In this document: one piece after another, positions 18,060 to 25,765 of the stretch
How positions within the stretch are numbered: the stretch's first letter is position 1
How the letters are laid out: each line of letters begins with the position of its first letter
Assembly (NCBI RefSeq): GCF_900537115.1
Contig: NZ_UNRG01000001.1
Coordinates: 497,121-561,120 of the forward strand
Direction of reading: 5' to 3'
Source of the DNA: Arthrobacter sp. Alg241-R88
GTDB lineage: Bacteria; Actinomycetota; Actinomycetes; Actinomycetales; Micrococcaceae
Length of the DNA: 64,000 nucleotides
Notes under the pieces: model-generated
The model's database searches: none
The model's input: the letters and a program-made list of their open reading frames with translations, nothing else
Told to the model about the DNA's origin: nothing
Translations under genes and position numbers: made by a program

Positions 18060-18950
18060 ATGAACGACCAAAAACCCGCGGCCCCCGTAATGGGGGGCGG
18101 CGGGTTTTTGCGTGTCCGGCTTGATGTGTCTTACGACGGCGGGCCCTTCAGCGGGTGGGCCCTGCAGCCGGGACTCCGGACAGTCCAGGGCGTCCTCGAG
18201 GAGGCCCTGCACATGCTCCTCCGGCGTTCCGTCCGTGTGACTGTTGCCGGGCGCACCGACGCCGGCGTGCACGCCCGCGGCCAGGTGGTCCACCTGGCCG
18301 TGACGGAAGCCGAGTGGCTGGGCCTGCCGCGCGGGCACGAGCTGGATCCCGCCGTCGCCATGCTCCGCAGGATCCGCGGCGCCCTGAGCCGCGTGCTCGG
18401 CGACCTTACCGGCGCTGTGGAGGTGCATCGAATCTCGCTGGCGCCCCCCGGCTTTGATGCCCGTTTCTCGGCACTGTGGCGGCGCTACAGCTACCGCATC
18501 GCCGACGGCCCTGCCCTGTGGGACCCGCTTGGCCGGTACTCCACGCTGTGGCACAAGAATCCGCTGGACGTTTCGCTGCTGAACGAGGGTGCTTCCAAGC
18601 TCCTGGGGCTCCAGAATTTCCTGTCGTTCTGCAAGCCACGAGAGGGTGCCACCACCATCCGCGAGCTCCAGCGTTTCGAGTTCGCCCGGGCGGAAGACGG
18701 CGTCATCGTGGCCACCGTCCAGGCGGACGCCTTCTGCCACAACATGGTGCGCGCCCTGATCGGCTCGGCCTTATACGTGGGGGAGGGCGTGGAGGAACCG
18801 GGCTGGCTCCACGAACGGCTGCTCGCCAGGAAGCGGGATGCCAAGTCCGTGCTGGCCGCCCCGCACCCGCTGGTGCTGGAGGAAGTGGCGTACCCGTCCG
18901 ACGACGAGCTGCTGGCCCGCGCCGAGCTCACCCGGGCGCTGCGGGAGTAA
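18060..18950 (+). CDS. truA: tRNA pseudouridine(38-40) synthase TruA
   Basis: TruA converts U38-U40 of the tRNA anticodon arm to pseudouridine. The 296-aa frame has the family start VRLDVSYDGGPFSGWALQPG, the catalytic-Asp loop AGRTDAGVHARGQVVH (Asp in GRTDAGVH), and KNPLDVSLLNEGASKLLG. The start is uncertain: ATG 18060 lacks an SD and fits a leaderless mRNA; ATG 18090 and TTG 18108 are inside or after an intrinsic hairpin that occupies codons 4-17. Family similarity begins only at about codon 18 (LRVRLDV). Placement after rplQ is standard. Confidence 0.92.
   Translation: MNDQKPAAPVMGGGGFLRVRLDVSYDGGPFSGWALQPGLRTVQGVLEEALHMLLRRSVRVTVAGRTDAGVHARGQVVHLAVTEAEWLGLPRGHELDPAVAMLRRIRGALSRVLGDLTGAVEVHRISLAPPGFDARFSALWRRYSYRIADGPALWDPLGRYSTLWHKNPLDVSLLNEGASKLLGLQNFLSFCKPREGATTIRELQRFEFARAEDGVIVATVQADAFCHNMVRALIGSALYVGEGVEEPGWLHERLLARKRDAKSVLAAPHPLVLEEVAYPSDDELLARAELTRALRE
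18070..18109 (+). terminator. intrinsic terminator of the alpha operon, inside the truA 5' end
   Basis: AAAAACCCGC (18070-18079) pairs with GCGGGTTTTT (18100-18109), and inside it GCCCCC (18081-18086) with GGGGGC (18093-18098). The right arm ends in T5. It is a textbook terminator located in the first codons of the annotated truA frame, so reading through rplQ would be stopped here unless truA has its own start. Confidence 0.8.
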
Positions 18951-19067
18951 GCCCCACCCGCCCCCTAGCCTCGCAAGTCCATGCCGGCTCCCTGCCCTCG
19001 CAAGCTCGGGCCGGGGCCCTCGCCGGCTTGGCTCCACGGCCAGGGCACCCTGCGGGCGTGGGCCCAG

Positions 19068-20765
19068 TTAGAACGACGGCGGTGGGCCCTCCGCCGGCAG
19101 GGTCAGCGTGAAAGTGCTCCCCTGACCTTGCCCGCTGACACACGAGATGTGCCCGCCGTGGCGCTCAACAATCATCTTGGTGATGGACAGGCCGAGGCCG
19201 GCACCGGCGATGGCCGCGCCCTTGGCGGACTCCGTTCGGAAGAAGCGCTTGAAGACCCTGGTGGTGTCCTCGCTGCTGATCCCCATTCCGGTGTCGCTGA
19301 CACTGAGCTGTACCCACTCGTTGGTGCTACGGGCGCTGATACTCACATTCCCGCCGTCGGGCGAGTACTTGATGGCGTTGGACACCAGGTTGTCCAGTGC
19401 CTGCCCGATCCGGAGCGGGTCCGCGTAGGCCCACAGGGGCGAGGGAACGTCTGCCGTGAGCCGGATGTTCGCATGCTCCGCCTGCGCCTGGGCAGAACCG
19501 ATGCTGGTCTCCACCAAGCTGGCGAGGTCCGTGCGTTTGGGGTGGACGTTGAGTGCGGCCGACGCCGAAGCGGACAAGTCCGCCACGAGCGCCAGCAACC
19601 GCTCAGCGTTCCGCTGGACCACGAGCAGACGCTGGGCCACCTGGGGCGGCAAGGCGGCGACGTCGTCGAGTACCAGGTCCACGTTGCCGATGACGGAGTT
19701 CAGGGGCGTCTTGAACTCGTGCGTGACGTTGGAAACCAGCTCCTGGTTGGCTGCCAGGGCTTCCACCCAGCCGGTGACGTCGCTGTAGACCACCACTGCG
19801 CCGGTGAATTGGCCGTCCTCGCCGACGAGGGGCCGGGCCGCCGTCGAGACGGCGCGTTGCTCCGTTCCCTCTCCGGCCCACACCAAGTAGTCCGCGAAGG
19901 ACTCTCCGGCGATGGCGCGGCTGATGGGACGCTTCTCGGGCGGCAGCAGGGTCCGCCTGTCCTGGCCGAAGATCAGTTGGTGGCCCTGGCCGGGCACGGC
20001 GTCGTCGGCTCCCGTTGCCCGGCGGAAGTTCCGCTGCCGGTCGTTGGCCACGAGGAAGTGGCCGGAGCTGTCGACGGCGGCAATCCCGACGTCGGTGGCG
20101 TCCAGGACCGTCTGAAGCAGTTTTTCACGTTCCCGGCTCTCACGAAGCAGCTGCCGAAGTTCCTTGTCCTTCTGGGCCAGTTCGCGCTGCTGCAGCCGGA
20201 CGTGCACGCTCGCGAACCTGATGGCGAGGGAAACCGAGAGCATCATGAGGGGGAAGAGCAGCGTGGTGGTGATGTCCGAGGGCGTCAGGTTGGGGAACCG
20301 CCCGGCCAGCGAGGGAACCATGATGAGCATAGGGCCGAAGAAACTGAGGACAAGGCTGCTCCTGGCGAGCATGCCTGAGGCGGAGAGCCAGATCACCGGG
20401 AACACCGCCAGGACGGCAAGTCCCGGGAGGAGGGGCGCGGCGCCGTTCCGGAGAAGCCCAATCGCGACGAAGTCGAGGATGGGGATCAGCAGGTAGGGGC
20501 GGTGCGCCAGCCGCTCCCACGGCACCAGAAGGCAGCCGAGGAAGAGGATGCCGGAAAGGAGGATCCCGGCCAGGAAGAGCGGACTGTGCAGCAGCGTGGG
20601 CCACGCGAAGGGGGTGGCAATGGCAAGGGCCGCCACGATCAGGGTCAGGGGCAGTTGGCACAGGGCAACCTGCGACCGCGGCCCTAGCCGCTGGAAGAAG
20701 CGGGCGGGCCCTCGTGGAAAAAGCCGCTCAGCCATGACCCCGGCTACGGCCGCCGCCCAGGCCAC
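19068..20765 (-). CDS. membrane sensor histidine kinase with PAS domain
   Basis: 565 aa. About six hydrophobic segments span residues 30-190 (for example FLAGILLSGILFLGCLLVPW), followed by a coiled linker, a PAS-like domain around 215-330, then the kinase core: H-box NVTHEFKTPLNSVI with phospho-acceptor His349, N-box DNLVSNAIKYSPDGG, G1 VSDTGMGIS and G2 GAGLGLSITKMIVERHGG. All catalytic motifs look intact. The GTG start at 20765 has no clear SD; ATG at 20735 (MAERLF) is an alternative. It is divergent from the response regulator, its likely partner, and sits beside the Tad pilus genes. The signal is unknown. Confidence 0.85.
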   Translation of the reverse strand: MAWAAAVAGVMAERLFPRGPARFFQRLGPRSQVALCQLPLTLIVAALAIATPFAWPTLLHSPLFLAGILLSGILFLGCLLVPWERLAHRPYLLIPILDFVAIGLLRNGAAPLLPGLAVLAVFPVIWLSASGMLARSSLVLSFFGPMLIMVPSLAGRFPNLTPSDITTTLLFPLMMLSVSLAIRFASVHVRLQQRELAQKDKELRQLLRESREREKLLQTVLDATDVGIAAVDSSGHFLVANDRQRNFRRATGADDAVPGQGHQLIFGQDRRTLLPPEKRPISRAIAGESFADYLVWAGEGTEQRAVSTAARPLVGEDGQFTGAVVVYSDVTGWVEALAANQELVSNVTHEFKTPLNSVIGNVDLVLDDVAALPPQVAQRLLVVQRNAERLLALVADLSASASAALNVHPKRTDLASLVETSIGSAQAQAEHANIRLTADVPSPLWAYADPLRIGQALDNLVSNAIKYSPDGGNVSISARSTNEWVQLSVSDTGMGISSEDTTRVFKRFFRTESAKGAAIAGAGLGLSITKMIVERHGGHISCVSGQGQGSTFTLTLPAEGPPPSF

Positions 20766-20999
20766 GGTGGATTGTCACTTGGATATTCACCGCCTGGGCA
20801 CCAGAATTCCCGCTGGGCAAGGTGGCACATCCTCTCCGGCTCGTAATCCACATACTTGTCATAATAATTGACTTTTCAAATGCAATGTTGAAACAGATGT
20901 GATCAGCACGGCTTACTTGTAGCGTATAAAGGGTTGGAGCGGGTATGGCATTAGCGCTGGGCTGATGGGGGGCCATAACCGCCTGGCGCAGGGATATCA
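20766..20999. promoter_or_regulatory. AT-rich divergent region between kinase and response regulator
   Basis: 234 bp with no gene, clearly richer in A/T than its surroundings around 20850-20940. TTGACT (20868-20873) and TATAAA (20935-20940) are visible on the plus strand but are not spaced as one promoter. Probably holds the promoters for both divergent genes. An AGGGAT site precedes the regulator ATG. Confidence 0.35.
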
Positions 21000-21794
21000 A
21001 TGGACGATCTTGGTGTGGCTGTAGTAATCGAAGACGACGCCGACGTGCGCAACCTCCTCGAAGGAGTGTTGAGCCAGGCCGGCTTCGAGGTGCATACAGC
21101 GGTTGACGGGCGGGCCGGAGTGGAAGTGGTCCGCGCCAAACAGGCGAACGTGGTGACACTGGATATCGGACTGCCGGACATCGACGGGTTCGAAGTGCTG
21201 CGGCGGATCCGCAATTTCAGCAACGCTTACGTGGTGATGTTGACCGGCAGGACCGAGGAGCCGGACCTGCTGTCCGCCCTAAACGCCGGTGCTGACGACT
21301 ACATTGCCAAACCATTCCGGCCCCGCGAGTTGAGGGCGCGAGTGGCGGCGATGATGCGCAGGCCCCGGCACGAGGTCGACGGCCAGCAACCGGCGTCATC
21401 CGTGTGGGGAGCAGCGCCCGTTGCGGCTGTTGCTGCGGCCCGGTTGGAGGACTCCGCTGTCCTGCACCACAACGGCCTGGCGCTGAACCACCGGACCCGC
21501 ACGGTGGAAATCAACGGGGAGCCGCTGGGACTCACGCGAAGCGAGTTTGATCTGCTCCACGTCCTCCTGCGCGGTGGCGGGGCGGTCTGCACCCGGGCCG
21601 ACCTTGTCCGCGCTGTGCGGGGCGATTTCTACGGTGAGGACACCTACATCAGTGAGGCGGACGAGCGGGCCGTTGAGGTCCACATCGGCAACCTGCGGCG
21701 GAAGCTTAAGGAAGATCCGGTGTCGCCGCGCTGGCTGCAGACGGTGCGGGGAGTCGGGTACAGGTTGGCGCCCAGCAGGCCGGACACTGTTTAG
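21000..21794 (+). CDS. OmpR/PhoB-type response regulator
   Basis: 264 aa. Receiver domain at residues 5-120 with the acidic pocket Asp12/Asp13, phosphorylation site Asp55 (TLDIGLPDIDG), Thr82 and Lys104 (IAKPFRPREL). A linker of about 30 residues is rich in Ala/Val. The C-terminal winged helix (about 160-260) has the usual LTRSEFDLLHVLL and RRKLKEDPVSPRWLQTVRGV. It is a DNA-binding regulator presumably phosphorylated by the divergent histidine kinase. Targets are unknown; the neighbouring tad operons are obvious candidates. Confidence 0.88.
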   Translation: MDDLGVAVVIEDDADVRNLLEGVLSQAGFEVHTAVDGRAGVEVVRAKQANVVTLDIGLPDIDGFEVLRRIRNFSNAYVVMLTGRTEEPDLLSALNAGADDYIAKPFRPRELRARVAAMMRRPRHEVDGQQPASSVWGAAPVAAVAAARLEDSAVLHHNGLALNHRTRTVEINGEPLGLTRSEFDLLHVLLRGGGAVCTRADLVRAVRGDFYGEDTYISEADERAVEVHIGNLRRKLKEDPVSPRWLQTVRGVGYRLAPSRPDTV

Positions 21795-21826
21795 GCCGTT
21801 TTGCAGAGGCCGGGCTTCGGGTCAGG

Positions 21827-22291
21827 CTAGCCGTTTTTGAGGATGTACGTGGCCTGGAGTTCGGATACCGTCTGGCCGCCGTCCTGGGCAACCCGCTTCA
21901 TCAGTGCCTGACCCTGGCCGAAGTCGCCCCGCCGGATCAGTACTTCCAACAGTTCAGCCAGTTTCGCGAGGCGCATTCCGCCCACCATGGCGGAGCTGAT
22001 CTTCAGGCTGATGACGGCATCGAGGGCCGACTCGCTGTCCTGGCTGTCCACCGCTGCCGCAAGCCGTGTGCAGCGCTGGTCCCACATGGCGGCATAGTCG
22101 CGGGCGAAGCGCTGGGCGAGGCCGGAGCCGGCAAGTTCGTCTTCCAGCTCCTCCAGCACGGCTGCGTCAACGAGCGGCAAGAGCCCGGCCGCTTCCTGTG
22201 AATACCCGGAACCGGTAACCGCTGTGATCCCGGGCTGCGGTGGATTCGCAGGTGCGCTCCTGTCGCTGGAGCCGGGATCTGGACTTTGCAT
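21827..22291 (-). CDS. Hpt-like helical protein lacking the phospho-histidine
   Basis: 154 aa. After a disordered Pro/Ser-rich N-terminus (to about residue 35), the rest looks like a four-helix Hpt domain: FARDYAAMWDQRCTRLAAAV, then AVISLKISSAMVGGMRLA at 92-109. In active Hpt proteins this last motif reads H-x-L-K-(G/x)-S-S-x-x-x-G. Here Leu96-Lys97 and the Ser-Ser and Gly-Gly are kept, but the His position is Ile94. It is therefore probably unable to carry phosphate and may bind a receiver or kinase instead. A TAGCCT box 6 nt before the ATG suggests a leaderless mRNA. It is convergent with the response regulator. Confidence 0.65.
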   Translation of the reverse strand: MQSPDPGSSDRSAPANPPQPGITAVTGSGYSQEAAGLLPLVDAAVLEELEDELAGSGLAQRFARDYAAMWDQRCTRLAAAVDSQDSESALDAVISLKISSAMVGGMRLAKLAELLEVLIRRGDFGQGQALMKRVAQDGGQTVSELQATYILKNG

Positions 22292-22297
22292 TCTTCA

Positions 22298-22303
22298 AGG
22301 CTA
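22298..22303 (-). promoter_or_regulatory. possible leaderless -10 box of the Hpt-like gene
   Basis: TAGCCT (minus strand) ends 6 nt before the ATG at 22291. Spacing matches a transcript starting at the start codon. The only SD-like sequence (GGAAG) is about 12 nt away. Confidence 0.35.
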
Positions 22304-22383
22304 CTTCCTGGAATTAGTCGTTTGTCCTATTTCGGGTGATCCTGTGTAAACCTTGAGCGATCCTTTAGCGGGACTGCGGGGTC

Positions 22384-23271
22384 CTATTGTCCGCTGAAGG
22401 TCACTATCGTGTTGATGACGGCCGGTCCCAGAATTGCGATGAAGAGGACCGGAAATATGAAGAACAACAGCGGAAACAGGATCATTACCGGGAGCTTCAT
22501 CGCCTTTTCTTCGGCACGCTGACGGCGCTTTACCCGCATGACTTTCGCTTGGACGCGGAGCACCCTGCTGATGGCGATGCCATACGTGTCTGCCTGGACC
22601 ACGGCCTGCACAAAGCTGCGCAGCTCCGGAATGTTGGTCCTTTCCGCCAGCGCAAGGTAGGACTCGCGGCGGCTGCGGCCTACCTGCATGTCCTGCAGGG
22701 TGCGTACCAGTTCCTCGGCCAGCGGGCCCTTGCCGTTTTCCCCGGCCCGTGCCATGGCACCTTCGAAGCCGAGGCCGGCTTCGACGGAGATCAGCATCTG
22801 GTCCAGGGTGTTCGCGAGTTCCAACTGCATCGCCTTCTGGCGTTCGATGCCTTTGCTGTAGAGCAGCAGGTCCGGGATGAAGTATCCAAGGACGAGCACA
22901 AAAACCCCAGCCAGCTTCATCAGCGGCGTGGTCCCGATCGAGCTTAGATAAACCCCCAGACAGGCACCGGCCACACCGAGAGCGATTTTGCCGCCGAGGA
23001 CCTTCTCGAGCGGCATTGACAATGGGCGGCCGGCCAACGACAGCAAGCGGTCCAGCTTCCGAACGTAGGCCGGGGGCGTCAGCCGGAAACCGATCCCTGC
23101 CAATACGCCGGAGGTCTTCTTCTCAGCGGCTTCGGGAACCTGCCGACCCCGATTAAGGAGGGCAACCGTGGCCGTGCGGGACTTCCGGTCAACGGAAAGG
23201 ACAGACCATGCAAGCCACCCGAGGGGACCGGAAACCAGGACCAGGGAACACAACACCATGGGGCTCATCAT
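22384..23271 (-). CDS. tadC: Tad pilus inner-membrane platform protein TadC, locus 1
   Basis: 295 aa with a type II secretion F domain. Membrane segments lie at the N-terminus (MVLCSLVLVSGPLGWLAWSV), around 100-130 (LAGVFVLVLGYFIPDLLLYS) and at the C-terminus (MILFPLLFFIFPVLFIAILG). Between them is the cytosolic helical domain with LANTLDQMLISVEAGLGFEG, typical of TadC. It pairs with TadB to form the platform driven by TadA. It ends the first tad operon and starts 4 bp after tadB. Its paralogue at 30023-30895 shares the same motifs. Confidence 0.88.
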   Translation of the reverse strand: MMSPMVLCSLVLVSGPLGWLAWSVLSVDRKSRTATVALLNRGRQVPEAAEKKTSGVLAGIGFRLTPPAYVRKLDRLLSLAGRPLSMPLEKVLGGKIALGVAGACLGVYLSSIGTTPLMKLAGVFVLVLGYFIPDLLLYSKGIERQKAMQLELANTLDQMLISVEAGLGFEGAMARAGENGKGPLAEELVRTLQDMQVGRSRRESYLALAERTNIPELRSFVQAVVQADTYGIAISRVLRVQAKVMRVKRRQRAEEKAMKLPVMILFPLLFFIFPVLFIAILGPAVINTIVTFSGQ

Positions 23272-23275
23272 CGCC

Positions 23276-24208
23276 TCAGAACTTCAGGTCAATGATCTTG
23301 CGCATCCACAAGCTGCCGATTGTCATCAGGACAACCGAGGCCCCGATCATTGCCCAACCGAGCGGGTGCGTAAACATTGAGTTCATGTATGTGGGGTTCA
23401 CAGCCATCAGCATCAGCACAATGCCGAAGGGCATGGCAATAAGGATGTAGGCGGAAAACTTCCCTTCGGCCGCGAGGGATTTTATGTGTCCTTTGATTTC
23501 GCTGCGCTCGCGGATGGTTTCATTCACCTGGTCCAGCACCTCAGCCAGGTTTCCGCCCACCTCGCGGTTGATCTGGATAGCTTGGGCGATCCACACGAAG
23601 TCTTCATTCCGCATGCGTTCTGACGTGTCGGTCAAGGAGGCCAGCAGGTCCCGGCCCAGGCTTGTCTCGGTGATAACGCGGCGCATCTCTTCCGATGTAG
23701 GGCTTTGGGATTCCGCGGCGGCCGCGTCAATGGCACGCAGGATGCTGTGTCCTGCCCGCAGCCCGCCGGAGAGCAGCTGCAAAGTGTCGCCGAGTTGGCT
23801 ATCAAACTTTGCCCGTCGTTTCCCGGCCAGGAACTCCAGCACAAGGTGCCCCACGAACGGAGCCAAGACGACCAGCAGCACCGAGACGGCTGGCAGGCCG
23901 ATCACCATGCCAACCAGGGCACCAACGATGGCACCGGCGATGACCAGCACGGTATATTCCGTCTGGCTGAACCGAAGGCCCGCCTTTTCCAGCGCATCCC
24001 GGTTGTAGAGCCGGATGTTCCTGCCTTCGAAGAACCGTCCCAGGCTCCCCACGGTGGCATCTGCGAGTCTGGTAAGGGGCGACGGTGGATCCGCCTGATA
24101 GGGACGGCGGCGATCCAAAGCGATCTCCGGGGTACGCGGCATGACCAGCGCAACTACGAGCAGGACAGGGGCGACAAACAGCAGTGCGGCGCCAACAAAG
24201 ATCAACAC
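23276..24208 (-). CDS. tadB: Tad pilus platform protein TadB, locus 1
   Basis: 310 aa, T2SSF-type. An N-terminal membrane segment (LIFVGAALLFVAPVLLVVAL), a central pair near residues 85-125 (VLVIAGAIVGALVGMVIGL) and a C-terminal pair frame the cytosolic helical domain with QLGDTLQLLSGGLRAGHSIL and the AIQINREVGGNLAEVLDQVN motif characteristic of TadB. GTG start 6 bp after the tadA stop. Partner of TadC in the assembly platform. Confidence 0.88.
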   Translation of the reverse strand: MLIFVGAALLFVAPVLLVVALVMPRTPEIALDRRRPYQADPPSPLTRLADATVGSLGRFFEGRNIRLYNRDALEKAGLRFSQTEYTVLVIAGAIVGALVGMVIGLPAVSVLLVVLAPFVGHLVLEFLAGKRRAKFDSQLGDTLQLLSGGLRAGHSILRAIDAAAAESQSPTSEEMRRVITETSLGRDLLASLTDTSERMRNEDFVWIAQAIQINREVGGNLAEVLDQVNETIRERSEIKGHIKSLAAEGKFSAYILIAMPFGIVLMLMAVNPTYMNSMFTHPLGWAMIGASVVLMTIGSLWMRKIIDLKF

Positions 24209-24214
24209 TCTGGC

Positions 24215-25765
24215 CTACGCCTTTCCGTGGTTGGCTGAGCCTGCGGCAGGTTGGCCCAGGTTGACCGGGGTGGCGAAGACAGCAGGTGATACATGGATCC
24301 CCAGGTCCTCGAAACGGTCGATGAAGCGTGGCCGGATGCCGGTGGCCACGGGCTTGCCGAGGAAGCGCCCGTGCTGGTCAACGCCGGCGGAGTAGTCGAA
24401 GACGAAGGCATCCTGCAGGGTCACGATGTCCCCTTCCATGCCTTGGACCTCAGTCACGTGGGTGATGCGGCGCGAGCCGTCGCGCAAGCGAGAAATTTGG
24501 ACGATGAGGTTCACGGCGGACGCGATCTGCTCGCGGATTGCGCGCAGCGGCAGGTCCATGCCGGCCATGAGGACGAGGGTCTCCAAGCGCGCCACGGCGT
24601 CACGGGGCGAGTTGGAGTGCACGGTGGAAAGAGAACCGTCATGGCCGGTGTTCATGGCCTGGAGCATGTCCAGGGACTCACCGCCGCGGACCTCGCCCAC
24701 CACGATCCGGTCAGGGCGCATACGCAGGGAGTTACGGAGGAGCTCGCGGATGGTAACTTCACCTTTGCCCTCAGTGTTGGGCGGGCGGCTTTCCAACCGG
24801 ACCACGTGGTCCTGCTGGATTTGGAGTTCCACTGCATCCTCGATGGTGACGATGCGTTCATCAGCAGGCAGGAAGGACGAAAGGACGTTGAGCAGCGTCG
24901 TTTTTCCCGTGCCTGTACCGCCGGACACGATGATGTTCAGTTTTGCCTTGACGCAGGCATTGAGCAGTTCGGCCATCTCCGGTGTCAGTGTGCCGAAATC
25001 AATGAGGTTCCGAACCGTTAGCGGTACCTTGCTGAATTTTCGGATTGTCAGGGACGATCCGCCCACAGCCAGCGGAGGGATGACGGCGTTCACACGCGAG
25101 CCATCTTCCAGGCGCGCATCAACCAGCGGGGAGGATTCGTCAATGCGGCGGCCCACCTTGGAGACGATGCGCTCGATGACCTTGCGCAGGTGCTCCTCCG
25201 AACTGAAACGTGTGTCTGCAAGGGTGAGGTGGCCTTTGCGCTCCACGTAGATCTGGTCCATGCGGTTGACCATGATTTCCGTGACTGCCGGGTCATCCAG
25301 CAGCCGCTGCAGTGGACCGTAGCCCAGGACGTCATCGGCAACGTCCTGGATCAGGCGCGTGCGCTCCTCGGGGGTGAGCGGCACCTGCTCCGCGTCGATG
25401 ATCCGTGTCAGCTCATCACGGGCTGAGGTCTTCAGCTCCTGTTCCGTGATGGCGGAGTCATTAAAGCGTGCCCCAAGGTGCTCGAAAAGGGCCGTAGCCG
25501 CCCTTTCCTTTAGGGCAGCGAAAACGTCCACGGGCTGGGAAGCCTTTGGGCGCGCTTCCTCATGACGGGCGGGAGGGCCGACGACGGCGGCAGGGGGCGC
25601 CGTCGTCGTGCGTTGCTCAGGGGTCTGTTCAAACCACTGCACGCGCTGGGCAGCTACTTCCGGGCGCGCCTGGGTGAGCGTGGCAGTGGCTGCCTTCGCG
25701 GGAAGCTGCTGAACAGCTGGCTGGTTTTTAGCCTGCGCGGCGTTGATGCGCTCTGAAAGTTTCAT
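24215..25765 (-). CDS. tadA: Tad pilus assembly ATPase TadA/CpaF, locus 1
   Basis: 516 aa secretion ATPase that powers Flp pilus assembly. A low-complexity linker (about 20-80) is followed by the N-terminal domain and the RecA-like core: Walker [11 protein letters not shown] at residues 281-290, Asp box [10 protein letters not shown], Walker B region [15 protein letters not shown] and the His box TGHDGSLSTVHSNSP. The DNA coding the linker contains a perfect 10-bp inverted repeat GACGACGGCG...CGCCGTCGTC (about 25577-25605). It is directly behind tadZ. Strong similarity to the second copy at 31861-33318. Confidence 0.92.
   Translation of the reverse strand: MKLSERINAAQAKNQPAVQQLPAKAATATLTQARPEVAAQRVQWFEQTPEQRTTTAPPAAVVGPPARHEEARPKASQPVDVFAALKERAATALFEHLGARFNDSAITEQELKTSARDELTRIIDAEQVPLTPEERTRLIQDVADDVLGYGPLQRLLDDPAVTEIMVNRMDQIYVERKGHLTLADTRFSSEEHLRKVIERIVSKVGRRIDESSPLVDARLEDGSRVNAVIPPLAVGGSSLTIRKFSKVPLTVRNLIDFGTLTPEMAELLNACVKAKLNIIVSGGTGTGKTTLLNVLSSFLPADERIVTIEDAVELQIQQDHVVRLESRPPNTEGKGEVTIRELLRNSLRMRPDRIVVGEVRGGESLDMLQAMNTGHDGSLSTVHSNSPRDAVARLETLVLMAGMDLPLRAIREQIASAVNLIVQISRLRDGSRRITHVTEVQGMEGDIVTLQDAFVFDYSAGVDQHGRFLGKPVATGIRPRFIDRFEDLGIHVSPAVFATPVNLGQPAAGSANHGKA

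Noticed and set aside
18951..19067. CCTCGCAAG repeated twice between truA and the kinase
   Set aside because: Only two short copies in a GC-rich convergent gap; judged too short to call a repeat.
18981..20378. 465-residue plus-strand frame opposite the histidine kinase
   Set aside because: The minus strand encodes all kinase boxes; the plus-strand product is Gly/Val/Asp/Gln-rich shadow sequence.
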